Origin: Gammaproteobacteria bacterium
Lineage (GTDB): Bacteria; Pseudomonadota; Gammaproteobacteria; GCA-001735895
Assembly (NCBI GenBank): GCA_024763185.1
Contig: JANTFY010000018.1
Location: 1 to 18,522, forward strand
Direction: 5' to 3'
Length of the DNA: 18,522 nt
In this document: positions 1 through 6,637 of the stretch, piece by piece
Layout: every line of letters begins with the position of its first letter
Numbering within the stretch: the stretch's first letter is position 1
Notes under the pieces: generated by a model
The model's input: the letters and a program-made list of their open reading frames with translations, nothing else
What the model was told of the DNA's origin: nothing
Database searches by the model: none
Program-made: the position numbers and the translations under genes

Positions 1-102
1 TGTCAGTTGGATGTTGTAAGCAGGAGGGGAAGCCAACGCAACAGAACAAGGCAGTCCCGCCCCAAAAACGGAAGCGCAGTATAAAATATAACCCGGTTTC
101 AT
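1..102 (-). CDS. N-terminal fragment of an exported protein (runs off left edge)
   Basis: An open frame begins with ATG at 102-100 on the minus strand and stays open for 34 codons to the window edge. The first residues look like a Sec signal peptide: Lys2, a mostly hydrophobic stretch to about residue 24, and an Ala-Leu-Ala/Ser-Pro-Pro cleavage site near residue 24. An AGGGA ribosome binding site (complement of 109-113) lies 6 nt before the ATG, which supports this start. The mature part is only about ten residues, so no family can be named. The gene is divergent from the FecR-domain gene and shares its 145-nt upstream region, so the two may be co-regulated (inference). The cysteine at residue 19 does not sit in a good lipobox, so a lipoprotein is less likely than a soluble periplasmic or outer-membrane protein. 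Confidence 0.65.
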   Translation of the reverse strand, partial: MKPGYILYCASVFGAGLPCSVALASPPAYNIQLT

Positions 103-247
103 TCGGTGTCCCTGAAATATAGGCTCATAAAGCTTAAGTTTGCCTGTTTAGCTGACAAACAACAAGACACTAAAGCTGCCGGCCAATCATTCAATTTTGA
201 TTTTGAATAGGTTATGCTCGGATCAAAATCAATAAAAGGGAACAGGT
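103..247. promoter_or_regulatory. Divergent intergenic region
   Basis: This 145-nt region separates two divergent starts and so must hold promoters for both. It is AT-rich next to the plus-strand start. The ribosome binding sites at both ends are readable: AGGGA for the minus gene, and AAAAGGG at 234-240 for the plus gene, 7 nt before its ATG. I see no convincing -35/-10 pair on either strand; the best plus-strand -10-like element is TATGCT at 213-218, without a good -35. Confidence 0.4.
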
Positions 248-970
248 ATGAGTTACCAAAACGAAGACCACCGAAGAGAATTTCTGATCAAGGTACTGGG
301 GATGGGGCTGTTAGCTGCCGGGGGGAGTGCAGGGCTGCTTCAACCCGCGTTGGGTTTGGGCGATATTCCTGCAAAATTGCCACCGGGCAGATCCATTTAT
401 AAATTAAAGGGCCAAGTCACCGTCGATGGGGCCCGGGCGGATATTCAGACCTCTGTCACCGCCAATTCGCGGATAAAAACCGGTGCTGACAGCCGGATTA
501 TCTTTGCCGTGGGTACTGATGCGTTTATTTTACGCAGTAACAGTGAACTGCAGTTGAAGGGCAGTGGTTTCCTGATTCAAGGCATGCGCATGTTGACGGG
601 AAAGCTCTTGTCTGTTTTCGGAAAACGCGAGAAACCTCATCAAATTCAAACCCTGACAGCGACGATTGGCATTCGCGGCACCGGTATTTATGTGGAATCC
701 GAACAGGACCAGTCCTATGTTTGCACCTGTTACGGCCATACGGTCATCCAGGCTAATGATGATAGCAATGAACGCCGCGAAGTGATTTCAAAACACCACG
801 ATGAGCCTCTCTACGTTTTGCCGGCCAGTGCCGGAAAACTGATACGCCCGGCCCCGTTTATCAATCATACCGATGTAGAACTGGCCCTGATCGAAGAACT
901 GGTGGGCAGAACCACGCCGTTTGCTTTTTCCAGTGATTCCTACGAGTCTCCGAGGAAACGGAGTTATTGA
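248..970 (+). CDS. FecR-domain protein with twin-arginine-like leader
   Basis: This 240-residue protein starts with a short polar segment followed by HRREFLIK (residues 8-15) and a hydrophobic glycine/alanine-rich stretch to about residue 37. That matches a twin-arginine (Tat) leader better than a plain Sec signal, so it is probably exported folded or kept as an N-terminal anchor. Residues about 50-168 resemble the FecR domain, with the hallmark TATIGIRGTGIYVE at 138-150 in the second half of the barrel-like domain. FecR domains occur in anti-sigma/signalling proteins and in many uncharacterised periplasmic proteins. No cytoplasmic anti-sigma N-terminus and no neighbouring sigma factor or TonB receptor are present, so a FecI/FecR-type role is not supported. 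A CTCYG segment (Cys159, Cys161) directly follows the FecR hallmark. The start is supported by AAAAGGG 7 nt upstream. It converges on the csiV-like gene with only 7 nt between stop codons. Confidence 0.75.
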   Translation: MSYQNEDHRREFLIKVLGMGLLAAGGSAGLLQPALGLGDIPAKLPPGRSIYKLKGQVTVDGARADIQTSVTANSRIKTGADSRIIFAVGTDAFILRSNSELQLKGSGFLIQGMRMLTGKLLSVFGKREKPHQIQTLTATIGIRGTGIYVESEQDQSYVCTCYGHTVIQANDDSNERREVISKHHDEPLYVLPASAGKLIRPAPFINHTDVELALIEELVGRTTPFAFSSDSYESPRKRSY

Positions 971-977
971 TTAGGAT

Positions 978-1829
978 TTATCCTGTTGTGGAGGATTCGG
1001 GCGTGATGGTTTGTTCTGGCTCCGGGTCTTGCTGCTCGGGAGCCTCGTAGGGCGTGATGAGTACCAGCATGCCAAACTCGGGATGATCCAGGTAATGCAG
1101 CCTTCTACTGCGCATGCGGCGTTGTTCAGTAAGGCCGTAGTTCTGAAGTAACTCGGTTTCCATGTCGAAGAAATCCTGCTGTTCCGGCTCAGGAAGTTCT
1201 TCTACCTGTTGCAGCAAGTGGGCTTTTTCAGCCGGTTTTCGTAGCACCAACTCCACCTTGGTATGCAGGTAACGTGACAAGGTAATGGTTACAAGTCCTT
1301 CCAGTTCGTATAAACCTGCCAAAGAACGGGTTTTCTGAATGGCATTTTTACGTGCCTGAGGTTCTGTTTGGTCCGGGACATCCTGTTTCAGTGTAATCAT
1401 GTGATCGATGGATGCAAAGCGTGAATCAAACACTGTGCCACCTTTTATCCAGACCGGAATGACGCTGTCTTCATCCAGACCGGGCTGACGCCAGCCGATA
1501 TGCGTAAGCAATTGGTAGCGCGAGGATTTCACAATTCGATCCACGACATCCTGAAGTTTGAGTTGTTGTGCAGTAAGCGGTGTGAACCCGGATTCAGCGG
1601 CCCTTGAAATGCTTGACGGATCAGACAGATCCAGCGTGTTGTCGGTGCGGCTTGCTGCAGGAACCGGTAATTTGAATTCGTGACTTTTGGGTACCTTGAT
1701 ATTCTTAAAGACGATGACTTCAACGTCATAGTATTTAACTGGGGGTTTCTGCTCCGTATCCTGCGCGTAACAAACAGGGGTTAACCCAGCCAGGCAGCTT
1801 AGCAAAACAATCAATGAGTATTTAAGCAT
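978..1829 (-). CDS. csiV: CsiV-family peptidoglycan-associated periplasmic protein
   Basis: This 283-residue protein starts with a Sec signal peptide, hydrophobic from Leu6 to about Leu16 and cleaved after Cys-Tyr-Ala (residue 22). The mature N-terminus carries YYDVEVIVFKN, and later segments include HIGWRQPG, GLVTITLSRYLH and a C-terminal RRMRSRRLHYLDHPEFGMLV. These are typical of the CsiV family. In Vibrio cholerae CsiV binds peptidoglycan and acts with LpoA to support PBP1A; the same role here is inferred. The ATG at 1829 is preferred over an upstream in-frame start at 1877, because it sits directly before the signal peptide and the upstream extension lies inside mfd. This start overlaps the mfd stop by 8 nt (ATGCTTAA), suggesting translational coupling. 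The mfd-csiV pairing is common in gammaproteobacteria. The tail is rich in Glu, Pro and Gln. Confidence 0.85.
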   Translation of the reverse strand: MLKYSLIVLLSCLAGLTPVCYAQDTEQKPPVKYYDVEVIVFKNIKVPKSHEFKLPVPAASRTDNTLDLSDPSSISRAAESGFTPLTAQQLKLQDVVDRIVKSSRYQLLTHIGWRQPGLDEDSVIPVWIKGGTVFDSRFASIDHMITLKQDVPDQTEPQARKNAIQKTRSLAGLYELEGLVTITLSRYLHTKVELVLRKPAEKAHLLQQVEELPEPEQQDFFDMETELLQNYGLTEQRRMRSRRLHYLDHPEFGMLVLITPYEAPEQQDPEPEQTITPESSTTG

Positions 1830-4800
1830 GGCCCTGCAATCCTTTAAGTAGTTGCTGGCACTGAATAAAGCGTTCATCCAGATCTTCGTGCAATTGATTC
1901 ACGTTGAGGGTCTGGCGTCCATCGAATTGATATTGCTGGGGAGCCGTTTGTATAAGCTGGATGATTTTCATCGGGTCTATATTGGGTTTTTCAGAAAAAA
2001 CAATTTTGCCTGATTGACTGCCAAAATCAATTTTTTGTATCCCCATCTGATGCGTTATGGATTTGAGTTCGGTGAGCTTGAACAGGTTTTGCAAAGGTTC
2101 AGGCAGTAACCCGAATCGGTCAATCATTTCCATTTTCAGTTCCTTGATGGCTTCGCTGTTGTTGGCCGAAGCAATTCGTTTATATTCAATAAGGCGATGA
2201 TGGACATCAGCAATATAATTTTCAGGAATCAGTGCCGGTACATGAAAATCAACCTCCGGCGCCCGCATCAAGGGTTGCTCAAAATCGAGGTCGGTATTGG
2301 ATTTAAGTGATTTGACTGCCCGTTCCAGCAATTCGGAATACAGCGTAAAACCGATTTCAGTGATTTGACCGCTCTGCTCATCGCCCAGCAGTTCGCCGGC
2401 ACCCCGTATTTCAAGGTCATGCGAGGCGAGGGTGAATCCAACCCCCAGGTCTTCCAGCGACTCTATGGCCTGCAGTCGTTTTTTGGCATCGCTGGTCATG
2501 GACTTGGGGTGAGGTGTCATCAGGTAGGCAAAAGCCTTGTGGTGTGAGCGACCCACGCGGCCGCGGATCTGATGCAGTTGGGCCAGCCCCAGTTTGTCAG
2601 CGCGATTGATGAAAATGGTGTTGGCGGTAGGCACATCGATGCCGCTTTCGATAATGGTGGTGCAAACGAGCAGGTTGCAGCGATGGTGGTAAAAATCCAG
2701 CATGACCTGTTCGAGTTCCTTTTCCTTCATCTGTCCATGGGCAATGCCAATGCGTGCATCAGGCATCAGTTGCTCCAGCTCGGATGCCGTTTTTTCAATG
2801 CTTTTAACCTCGTTATGCAAAAAGTAAATCTGACCGCCGCGTTTGAGTTCACGCTGGCAGCCTTCCACAATGGTTTCATCGTTCCACTGTGAAACAAAGG
2901 TTTTTATCGCATGGCGCTGTATAGGAGGTGTGGCAATAATCGACAGGTCACGCATGCCGGCCAGGGACATGTTCAGGGTTCGCGGAATCGGGGTGGCGGT
3001 CAGGGTCAGCAAATCCACCTGGGCACGCAACGCTTTAAGTTTTTCCTTGTGGCGCACACCGAAGCGGTGTTCCTCGTCAATAATTACAAGCCCCAGGTCT
3101 TTATACTGAATGGCATCGGAAAGCAGTTTGTGGGTGCCGATCACGATATCGATTTGACCGCTTTTGACCTGTTGCAGGGCGGCATCAAGATCCTTGCGTG
3201 CGGTAAATCGCGACAAAAGAGTTATTTTGATAGGCCAGTCGGCAAAGCGATCCAGGAAATTCTGGTAATGCTGTTGCGCCAGCAGGGTGGTGGGCACCAG
3301 CACAACCACCTGCTTACCACTGTTGGCAGCGATAAAGGCCGCGCGCATACTGACTTCAGTTTTGCCAAAGCCCACATCACCGCACACGATTCGATCCATC
3401 GGACGGCTTGACTGCATGTCATCGATCACTGCCTGTATGGAGGCTTCCTGGTCAGGCGTTTCTTCAAACGGAAAATCGCTGGAAAATTGCTGGTATTCAT
3501 CGCGGCTGAGCGAAAACGAGTGTCCTTTCAGGGCTTCACGGCGGGCATGTATTTCCAGTAACTCTGCGGCCACATCATGGATTTTCTGCTGCGCTTTTTT
3601 ACGGACTTTTTGCCAGTGATCGCTACCCAGTTTATGTAACGGCGCATTTTCATCACTGGCCCCGGTATAACGCGAAATAAGATGCAGCGAGGATACCGGG
3701 ACGTACAACTTGTCCTGATTGGCGTATTCAATACACAGGAATTCGGTTTCGACATCGGCAACGGTCAGGGTTTTAAGGCCCTGATAACGGCCGATGCCAT
3801 GATCCTCATGCACCACGGCCGAGCCTTCATGCAGGTCTGCCAGTGTGTTGATGAGGCTTTCGGCATCCCGGGTTTTTCGGTATTTACGGCGCCTTGTTTG
3901 TCGCGCGCGTTCGCCAAAAAGCTGTGACTCGGTGATGATGGTGATACCTGCTTCATCCAGCTGCAGGCCATTTTCGAGCGGTGAATCGGTAATAAACAGT
4001 GACGATGTGGTATTGGAAACGAAATCACCGTAATTATTCACAAGCTGCGGCCTTATTCCGTGATGGGATAATAGCTCCAGCAAAAACTCGCGCCGACCGG
4101 CCGATTCTGCAGAAAAAAGAATCTTATGTGAATCAAGGGCTTGCAGGTAATTCTTCAGGGCGTCCAGAGGTTCTTCAGCATGCGGGTGTATGGTTAAAGG
4201 CGGTGGCGCTTTGAGCTCGATATTAAGGGTGGTTTCATCCTCCTTTTCATATTTATAGGATGAAAAAAGACTGAGTGGAAACGCCCCTAGTTTTTCAGTG
4301 AATTCACTGGTTTGCATAAATAACTGCTGTGGAGGCAGTAACGGATACGCCAGGTTATAGCGTCGTGATTCATAACGTGCCTGTACCTGCTCCAGAAAAT
4401 GATCGCCGCCTTCATAAGCGGATTGTTCTATCAGAAACTGGGTTTTTTCAGGTAGATAGTCGAACAGTGTGTCGAGGTGATCAAAAAATAATGGCAGGTA
4501 ATATTCGATGCCGGGTGACGACAGGCCCTGGCTGATATCCTGGTAGATGGGACAGGTTTTGGGATCTACCTCGAATTGCTGGCGGAAGTTCTGGCGGAAG
4601 GTTTTAATGCCTTCCTCGTCCAGCGGAAATTCCCTGGCCGGCAATAAACTGATCTGATCGAGTTTTTCAATGGAACGCTGCGAATCGATCTCAAAGCTGC
4701 GGATAGAATCGATCTCATCATCAAAAAATTCAATTCTGAATGGCAGGCGGCTGCCCATGGGAAACAAGTCAATGATGGACCCGCGGGTGGCAAATTCGCC

Positions 4801-5274
4801 GTGTTGCTCAACCTGCGCAACCGATTGATAGGCCTGTTCCGCCAGTTGTTGCTTGAATAGGGTTAGATCTTGCCTGTCGCCCGTTTTGAGTTGTAAAGCG
4901 CGCTGGCTGATGTAGTCAAGCGGAGAGACCTTTTGCAGCAGTGTGCCTATGGATAAAAACAATACCGAACGGGTTGAGCATTGCGGTAACCTTGCCAGGC
5001 AGCGTAAACGTTCAGAAATGATGTCCTGATGAGGCGAAAATTGATCGTAAGCCAGTGTTTCCAGGTCGGGGAAGTGCAACAGATTGAGTTCGCCATCCCT
5101 GAAAAAACGGATTTCTTTCTCCAGTTGCTCGGCATCAGCCATGTCATTGGTGACGATGACGGAGAGCCCTTTGAACTGTTTGATCTGGCGGGCGAGGAAC
5201 AGGCTGCGGCTGCTGCCATAGAGTTGCCCTGTTTTATGAGATTCAGCCCGGGCGGGTATGGGACGCTTTAACAT
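1822..5274 (-). CDS. mfd: Transcription-repair coupling factor Mfd
   Basis: Mfd is an ATP-driven DNA translocase that removes RNA polymerase stalled at lesions and recruits UvrA. The product is 1150 residues from the chosen ATG (E. coli Mfd is 1148). The N-terminal third is the UvrB-like part. The RNA-polymerase-interacting domain begins near residue 484 with VVHEDHGIGRYQGL and includes the LYVPVSSLHLISRY segment. The RecG-like motor has Walker A GDVGFGKTE (about 632-640), the DEEH box IIDEEHRFG (near 731), motif III TLTATPIPRTL and the motif VI region GRVGRSHHK (near 900). The C-terminal regulatory domain is complete. The frame stays open upstream to 5373, but the ATG at 5274 gives the family N-terminus MLKRP; the extension would run back almost to the upstream terminator. 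No strong ribosome binding site precedes the ATG. A -10-like TACAAT lies 28 nt upstream, so mfd probably has its own promoter, with csiV as second gene. Confidence 0.97.
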   Translation of the reverse strand: MLKRPIPARAESHKTGQLYGSSRSLFLARQIKQFKGLSVIVTNDMADAEQLEKEIRFFRDGELNLLHFPDLETLAYDQFSPHQDIISERLRCLARLPQCSTRSVLFLSIGTLLQKVSPLDYISQRALQLKTGDRQDLTLFKQQLAEQAYQSVAQVEQHGEFATRGSIIDLFPMGSRLPFRIEFFDDEIDSIRSFEIDSQRSIEKLDQISLLPAREFPLDEEGIKTFRQNFRQQFEVDPKTCPIYQDISQGLSSPGIEYYLPLFFDHLDTLFDYLPEKTQFLIEQSAYEGGDHFLEQVQARYESRRYNLAYPLLPPQQLFMQTSEFTEKLGAFPLSLFSSYKYEKEDETTLNIELKAPPPLTIHPHAEEPLDALKNYLQALDSHKILFSAESAGRREFLLELLSHHGIRPQLVNNYGDFVSNTTSSLFITDSPLENGLQLDEAGITIITESQLFGERARQTRRRKYRKTRDAESLINTLADLHEGSAVVHEDHGIGRYQGLKTLTVADVETEFLCIEYANQDKLYVPVSSLHLISRYTGASDENAPLHKLGSDHWQKVRKKAQQKIHDVAAELLEIHARREALKGHSFSLSRDEYQQFSSDFPFEETPDQEASIQAVIDDMQSSRPMDRIVCGDVGFGKTEVSMRAAFIAANSGKQVVVLVPTTLLAQQHYQNFLDRFADWPIKITLLSRFTARKDLDAALQQVKSGQIDIVIGTHKLLSDAIQYKDLGLVIIDEEHRFGVRHKEKLKALRAQVDLLTLTATPIPRTLNMSLAGMRDLSIIATPPIQRHAIKTFVSQWNDETIVEGCQRELKRGGQIYFLHNEVKSIEKTASELEQLMPDARIGIAHGQMKEKELEQVMLDFYHHRCNLLVCTTIIESGIDVPTANTIFINRADKLGLAQLHQIRGRVGRSHHKAFAYLMTPHPKSMTSDAKKRLQAIESLEDLGVGFTLASHDLEIRGAGELLGDEQSGQITEIGFTLYSELLERAVKSLKSNTDLDFEQPLMRAPEVDFHVPALIPENYIADVHHRLIEYKRIASANNSEAIKELKMEMIDRFGLLPEPLQNLFKLTELKSITHQMGIQKIDFGSQSGKIVFSEKPNIDPMKIIQLIQTAPQQYQFDGRQTLNVNQLHEDLDERFIQCQQLLKGLQGHA

Positions 5275-5302
5275 GGTGATGCGCAAGTTGCAAAAGGCTG
5301 CG

Positions 5303-5330
5303 ATTGTACACCTTCGTTGTGCAGATTGAA
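5303..5330 (-). promoter_or_regulatory. Possible sigma-70-type promoter for mfd
   Basis: On the minus strand a TACAAT hexamer (complement of 5303-5308, five of six consensus positions) lies 28 nt upstream of the mfd ATG. A weak -35-like TTCAAT (complement of 5325-5330) stands 16 nt further upstream. The element lies between the terminator of the upstream gene and mfd, where a promoter is needed. The -35 is poor, so the call rests mainly on the -10 and its position. Confidence 0.35.
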
Positions 5331-5371
5331 GCCTGTGATCGGCAGAAAGCCGGGTTTGCGTTTCCGTGGGC

Positions 5372-5399
5372 AAAAAAAACGACGGCCGGAGCCGTCGTT
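5372..5399 (-). terminator. Intrinsic terminator of the rhodanese gene
   Basis: The arms at 5378-5386 and 5391-5399 pair perfectly over 9 bp (AACGACGGC with GCCGTCGTT) around a CGGA loop. Read on the minus strand, the hairpin is followed at once by a run of eight T (complement of 5372-5379, the first two also closing the stem). It lies about 50 nt past the rhodanese stop codon and before the mfd promoter region, so it separates the exported-protein cluster from mfd-csiV. Confidence 0.9.
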
Positions 5400-5446
5400 G
5401 AGATCATCTGTTGCTAGTGGATTGTTAGCAACGAATAGGTTTGGAC

Positions 5447-6103
5447 TCAGTTGGTGGCTTTAGCCGTGGACAGACCGAGGATTTCCCAGTCCTGCATGCC
5501 ACCGCGGTACCACTTGATTTTGTTGGCCGGGTAACCAAATTTCAGCAGGTTTTTAATGTTGTTGGGAGATTGGCCGCACCACATGCCATTACAGAACATG
5601 ACCAGGGTTTTGGCGTTGGAAAAATCCCACAGGCCTTCCAGGTTGCGTGCATTGAATGAGCCTTCCATGATTTCACCGATAGAAATGGGGTCAGCACCTT
5701 TAGCCGGGTTCAGATTGGTCCAGGGCAGATTTACCGCACCGGGAATGGTGCCTTTGGCAGCCCAGTCGGGAGTCCGTGAATCAACCACCAGGATGGAGTC
5801 GTCACCGTCATTCATCTTTTTCAGGTATCCGATCACTTCGACTTCAGCAATGGTTTCTACACCCGGAGCCAACGTGCCGGGTTGAATGCAAAAAGGTGGG
5901 CATTTACGGGAAGTTTTGGCAAAAGCGGGATTGACCGTGTTTTTCTGGTTCTGGTTACGCATGATTTTGACACTTTTACCACCATGTTTCACCGTGATGC
6001 TTTCCAGTTTGGGGGTAATATTTACCGCGGCAGAAAATGCTGAATTGCTGAATGTCAGACCGATGGCAATAGCACTGGCCGTCAGGATTTTAACTAATTT
6101 CAT
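5447..6103 (-). CDS. Periplasmic rhodanese-like sulfurtransferase
   Basis: This 218-residue protein has a Sec signal peptide (Lys2, Lys5, hydrophobic core to about residue 24, Ser/Ala cleavage site). After an N-terminal extension with a CPPFC segment (Cys68, Cys72), a rhodanese domain covers about 85-212. It shows VVDSRTPDWAAKGTIPGAVNLP (107-128), the active-site loop CNGMWCGQS (Cys171, second Cys176) and a C-terminal YRGGMQDWEILG. Rhodaneses carry sulfane sulfur on the loop cysteine; the physiological substrate cannot be read from sequence. The loop is CNGMWCG, with a second cysteine at the position where many rhodaneses carry Arg. GGAGGAATT directly before the ATG is a strong ribosome binding site. 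It is the last of three consecutive minus-strand genes for exported proteins and ends at a clear intrinsic terminator. A role in periplasmic sulfur handling or thiol chemistry is inferred. Confidence 0.87.
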   Translation of the reverse strand: MKLVKILTASAIAIGLTFSNSAFSAAVNITPKLESITVKHGGKSVKIMRNQNQKNTVNPAFAKTSRKCPPFCIQPGTLAPGVETIAEVEVIGYLKKMNDGDDSILVVDSRTPDWAAKGTIPGAVNLPWTNLNPAKGADPISIGEIMEGSFNARNLEGLWDFSNAKTLVMFCNGMWCGQSPNNIKNLLKFGYPANKIKWYRGGMQDWEILGLSTAKATN

Positions 6104-6148
6104 AATTCCTCCAAAGGGGATGTGGGTTAACAGTTATTGTTGTTGGCC

Positions 6149-6166
6149 CTCATCTAACAAGATGAG
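6149..6166. repeat. 7-bp inverted repeat in the rhodanese leader
   Basis: CTCATCT (6149-6155) and AGATGAG (6160-6166) form a perfect 7-bp stem with a 4-nt AACA loop; GG at 6145-6146 and CC at 6167-6168 could extend it past a two-base bulge. It lies 46 nt upstream of the rhodanese ATG. It could be an operator dyad or an RNA hairpin in the leader. No T-run follows on either strand, so it is not a typical terminator. Confidence 0.55.
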
Positions 6167-6180
6167 CCAGTCTATTCTCA

Positions 6181-6216
6181 CCCATGCGCTTTTTTGGATG
6201 TAAAAAAGCGCATGGG
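6181..6216. repeat. Perfect 15-bp inverted repeat
   Basis: CCCATGCGCTTTTTT (6181-6195) and AAAAAAGCGCATGGG (6202-6216) pair perfectly over 15 bp around a 6-nt loop. It lies 25 nt past the stop of the 63-aa gene and upstream of the rhodanese gene. The T-run is inside the stem rather than after it, so it is not a classical intrinsic terminator on either strand. It may still stop or stabilise the upstream transcript, or mark a processing site or small repeat element. Confidence 0.75.
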
Positions 6217-6240
6217 AAGAAATTTGAGATTTTTTTTATT

Positions 6241-6432
6241 TTATTCGCACTCAGGCTCTTCCTCTTCTTCACCTTTTTTCTTCTTCTTTTTTTCTTTTTC
6301 TTCTTCAGCGCAAACTAAAGGAGAGGATAAGGAATCGAGGGATTTTCCGGTAAAATTGGCGGTAGCCGCAGAAGCCTGTCCGAGTACCATAAACGTGAAT
6401 GCTGCTATCAGTACAGCGAGAATTTTATTCAT
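6241..6432 (-). CDS. Small exported Glu/Lys-rich protein, function unknown
   Basis: This 63-residue protein has a clear Sec signal peptide: MNK, hydrophobic residues 4-18, and a Gln-Ala-Ser-Ala cleavage site after residue 22. The mature chain is about 41 residues. It has a short Ser/Thr/Leu segment and then a nearly all-charged tail from Cys41: glutamates, a run of six lysines (48-53), five glutamates (55-59) and Pro-Glu-Cys-Glu at the end. The only cysteines of the mature chain, 41 and 62, flank the charged stretch and could form a disulfide or bind metal (inference). The coding strand is almost pure purine over 6256-6306 and includes the in-frame heptamer A-AAA-AAG. The ribosome binding site is weak (AGG about 11 nt before the ATG). 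It lies between two other exported-protein genes on the same strand. I recognise no family; the convincing signal peptide argues for a real gene. Confidence 0.65.
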   Translation of the reverse strand: MNKILAVLIAAFTFMVLGQASAATANFTGKSLDSLSSPLVCAEEEKEKKKKKKGEEEEEPECE

Positions 6433-6637
6433 TGATATATACCTGTGAAAATAAAGTTGATAGGAGTTAAAGCGTTGTAATTATTGTTGTGCAAACAATT
6501 GTAATGATAAAAGCGCTTGATGCAATTAAAATTAAAATTGTTAAGTTATTGAAAATTAAGGGTAATTGATTTTTAAAAAATATAACCCAAGGGATGATGA
6601 GGTACGTCTAACCTGAAACGTTTTAACAGGTATGAAT
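6433..6637. other. AT-rich intergenic stretch
   Basis: About 205 nt between two minus-strand genes, clearly richer in A and T than the coding DNA around it. It must carry either the read-through leader or the promoter of the 63-aa gene, but no -35/-10 pair stands out. Two weak dyads are visible: GGGT...ACCC arms at 6560-6588 around an A/T core, and ACCTG...CAGGT at 6611-6631 just past the stop of the 97-aa gene. No open frame of note was seen. Confidence 0.4.

Noticed and set aside
2572..3411. Plus-strand open frames of up to 166 codons opposite mfd
   Set aside because: They are antisense to the conserved motor domain of mfd, have no ribosome binding site or recognisable domain, and follow its codon pattern.
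5275..5373. N-terminal extension of mfd by 33 codons
   Set aside because: The extension has no family match and would cover the promoter-like element; the ATG at 5274 gives the expected protein length.
6194..6448. Plus-strand open frame with a phenylalanine- and serine-rich tract opposite the 63-aa gene
   Set aside because: It reads the pyrimidine tract of the opposite strand; the minus-strand frame has a proper signal peptide, while this one begins inside the inverted repeat and has no ribosome binding site.
6560..6588. AT-rich dyad with GGGT and ACCC arms as a terminator
   Set aside because: The stem is imperfect and mostly A-T, and no T-run follows the arms; base composition alone could produce it.
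6611..6631. ACCTG...CAGGT dyad past the 97-aa gene as a terminator
   Set aside because: Only 5 bp pair around an 11-nt interval with no T-run after it.
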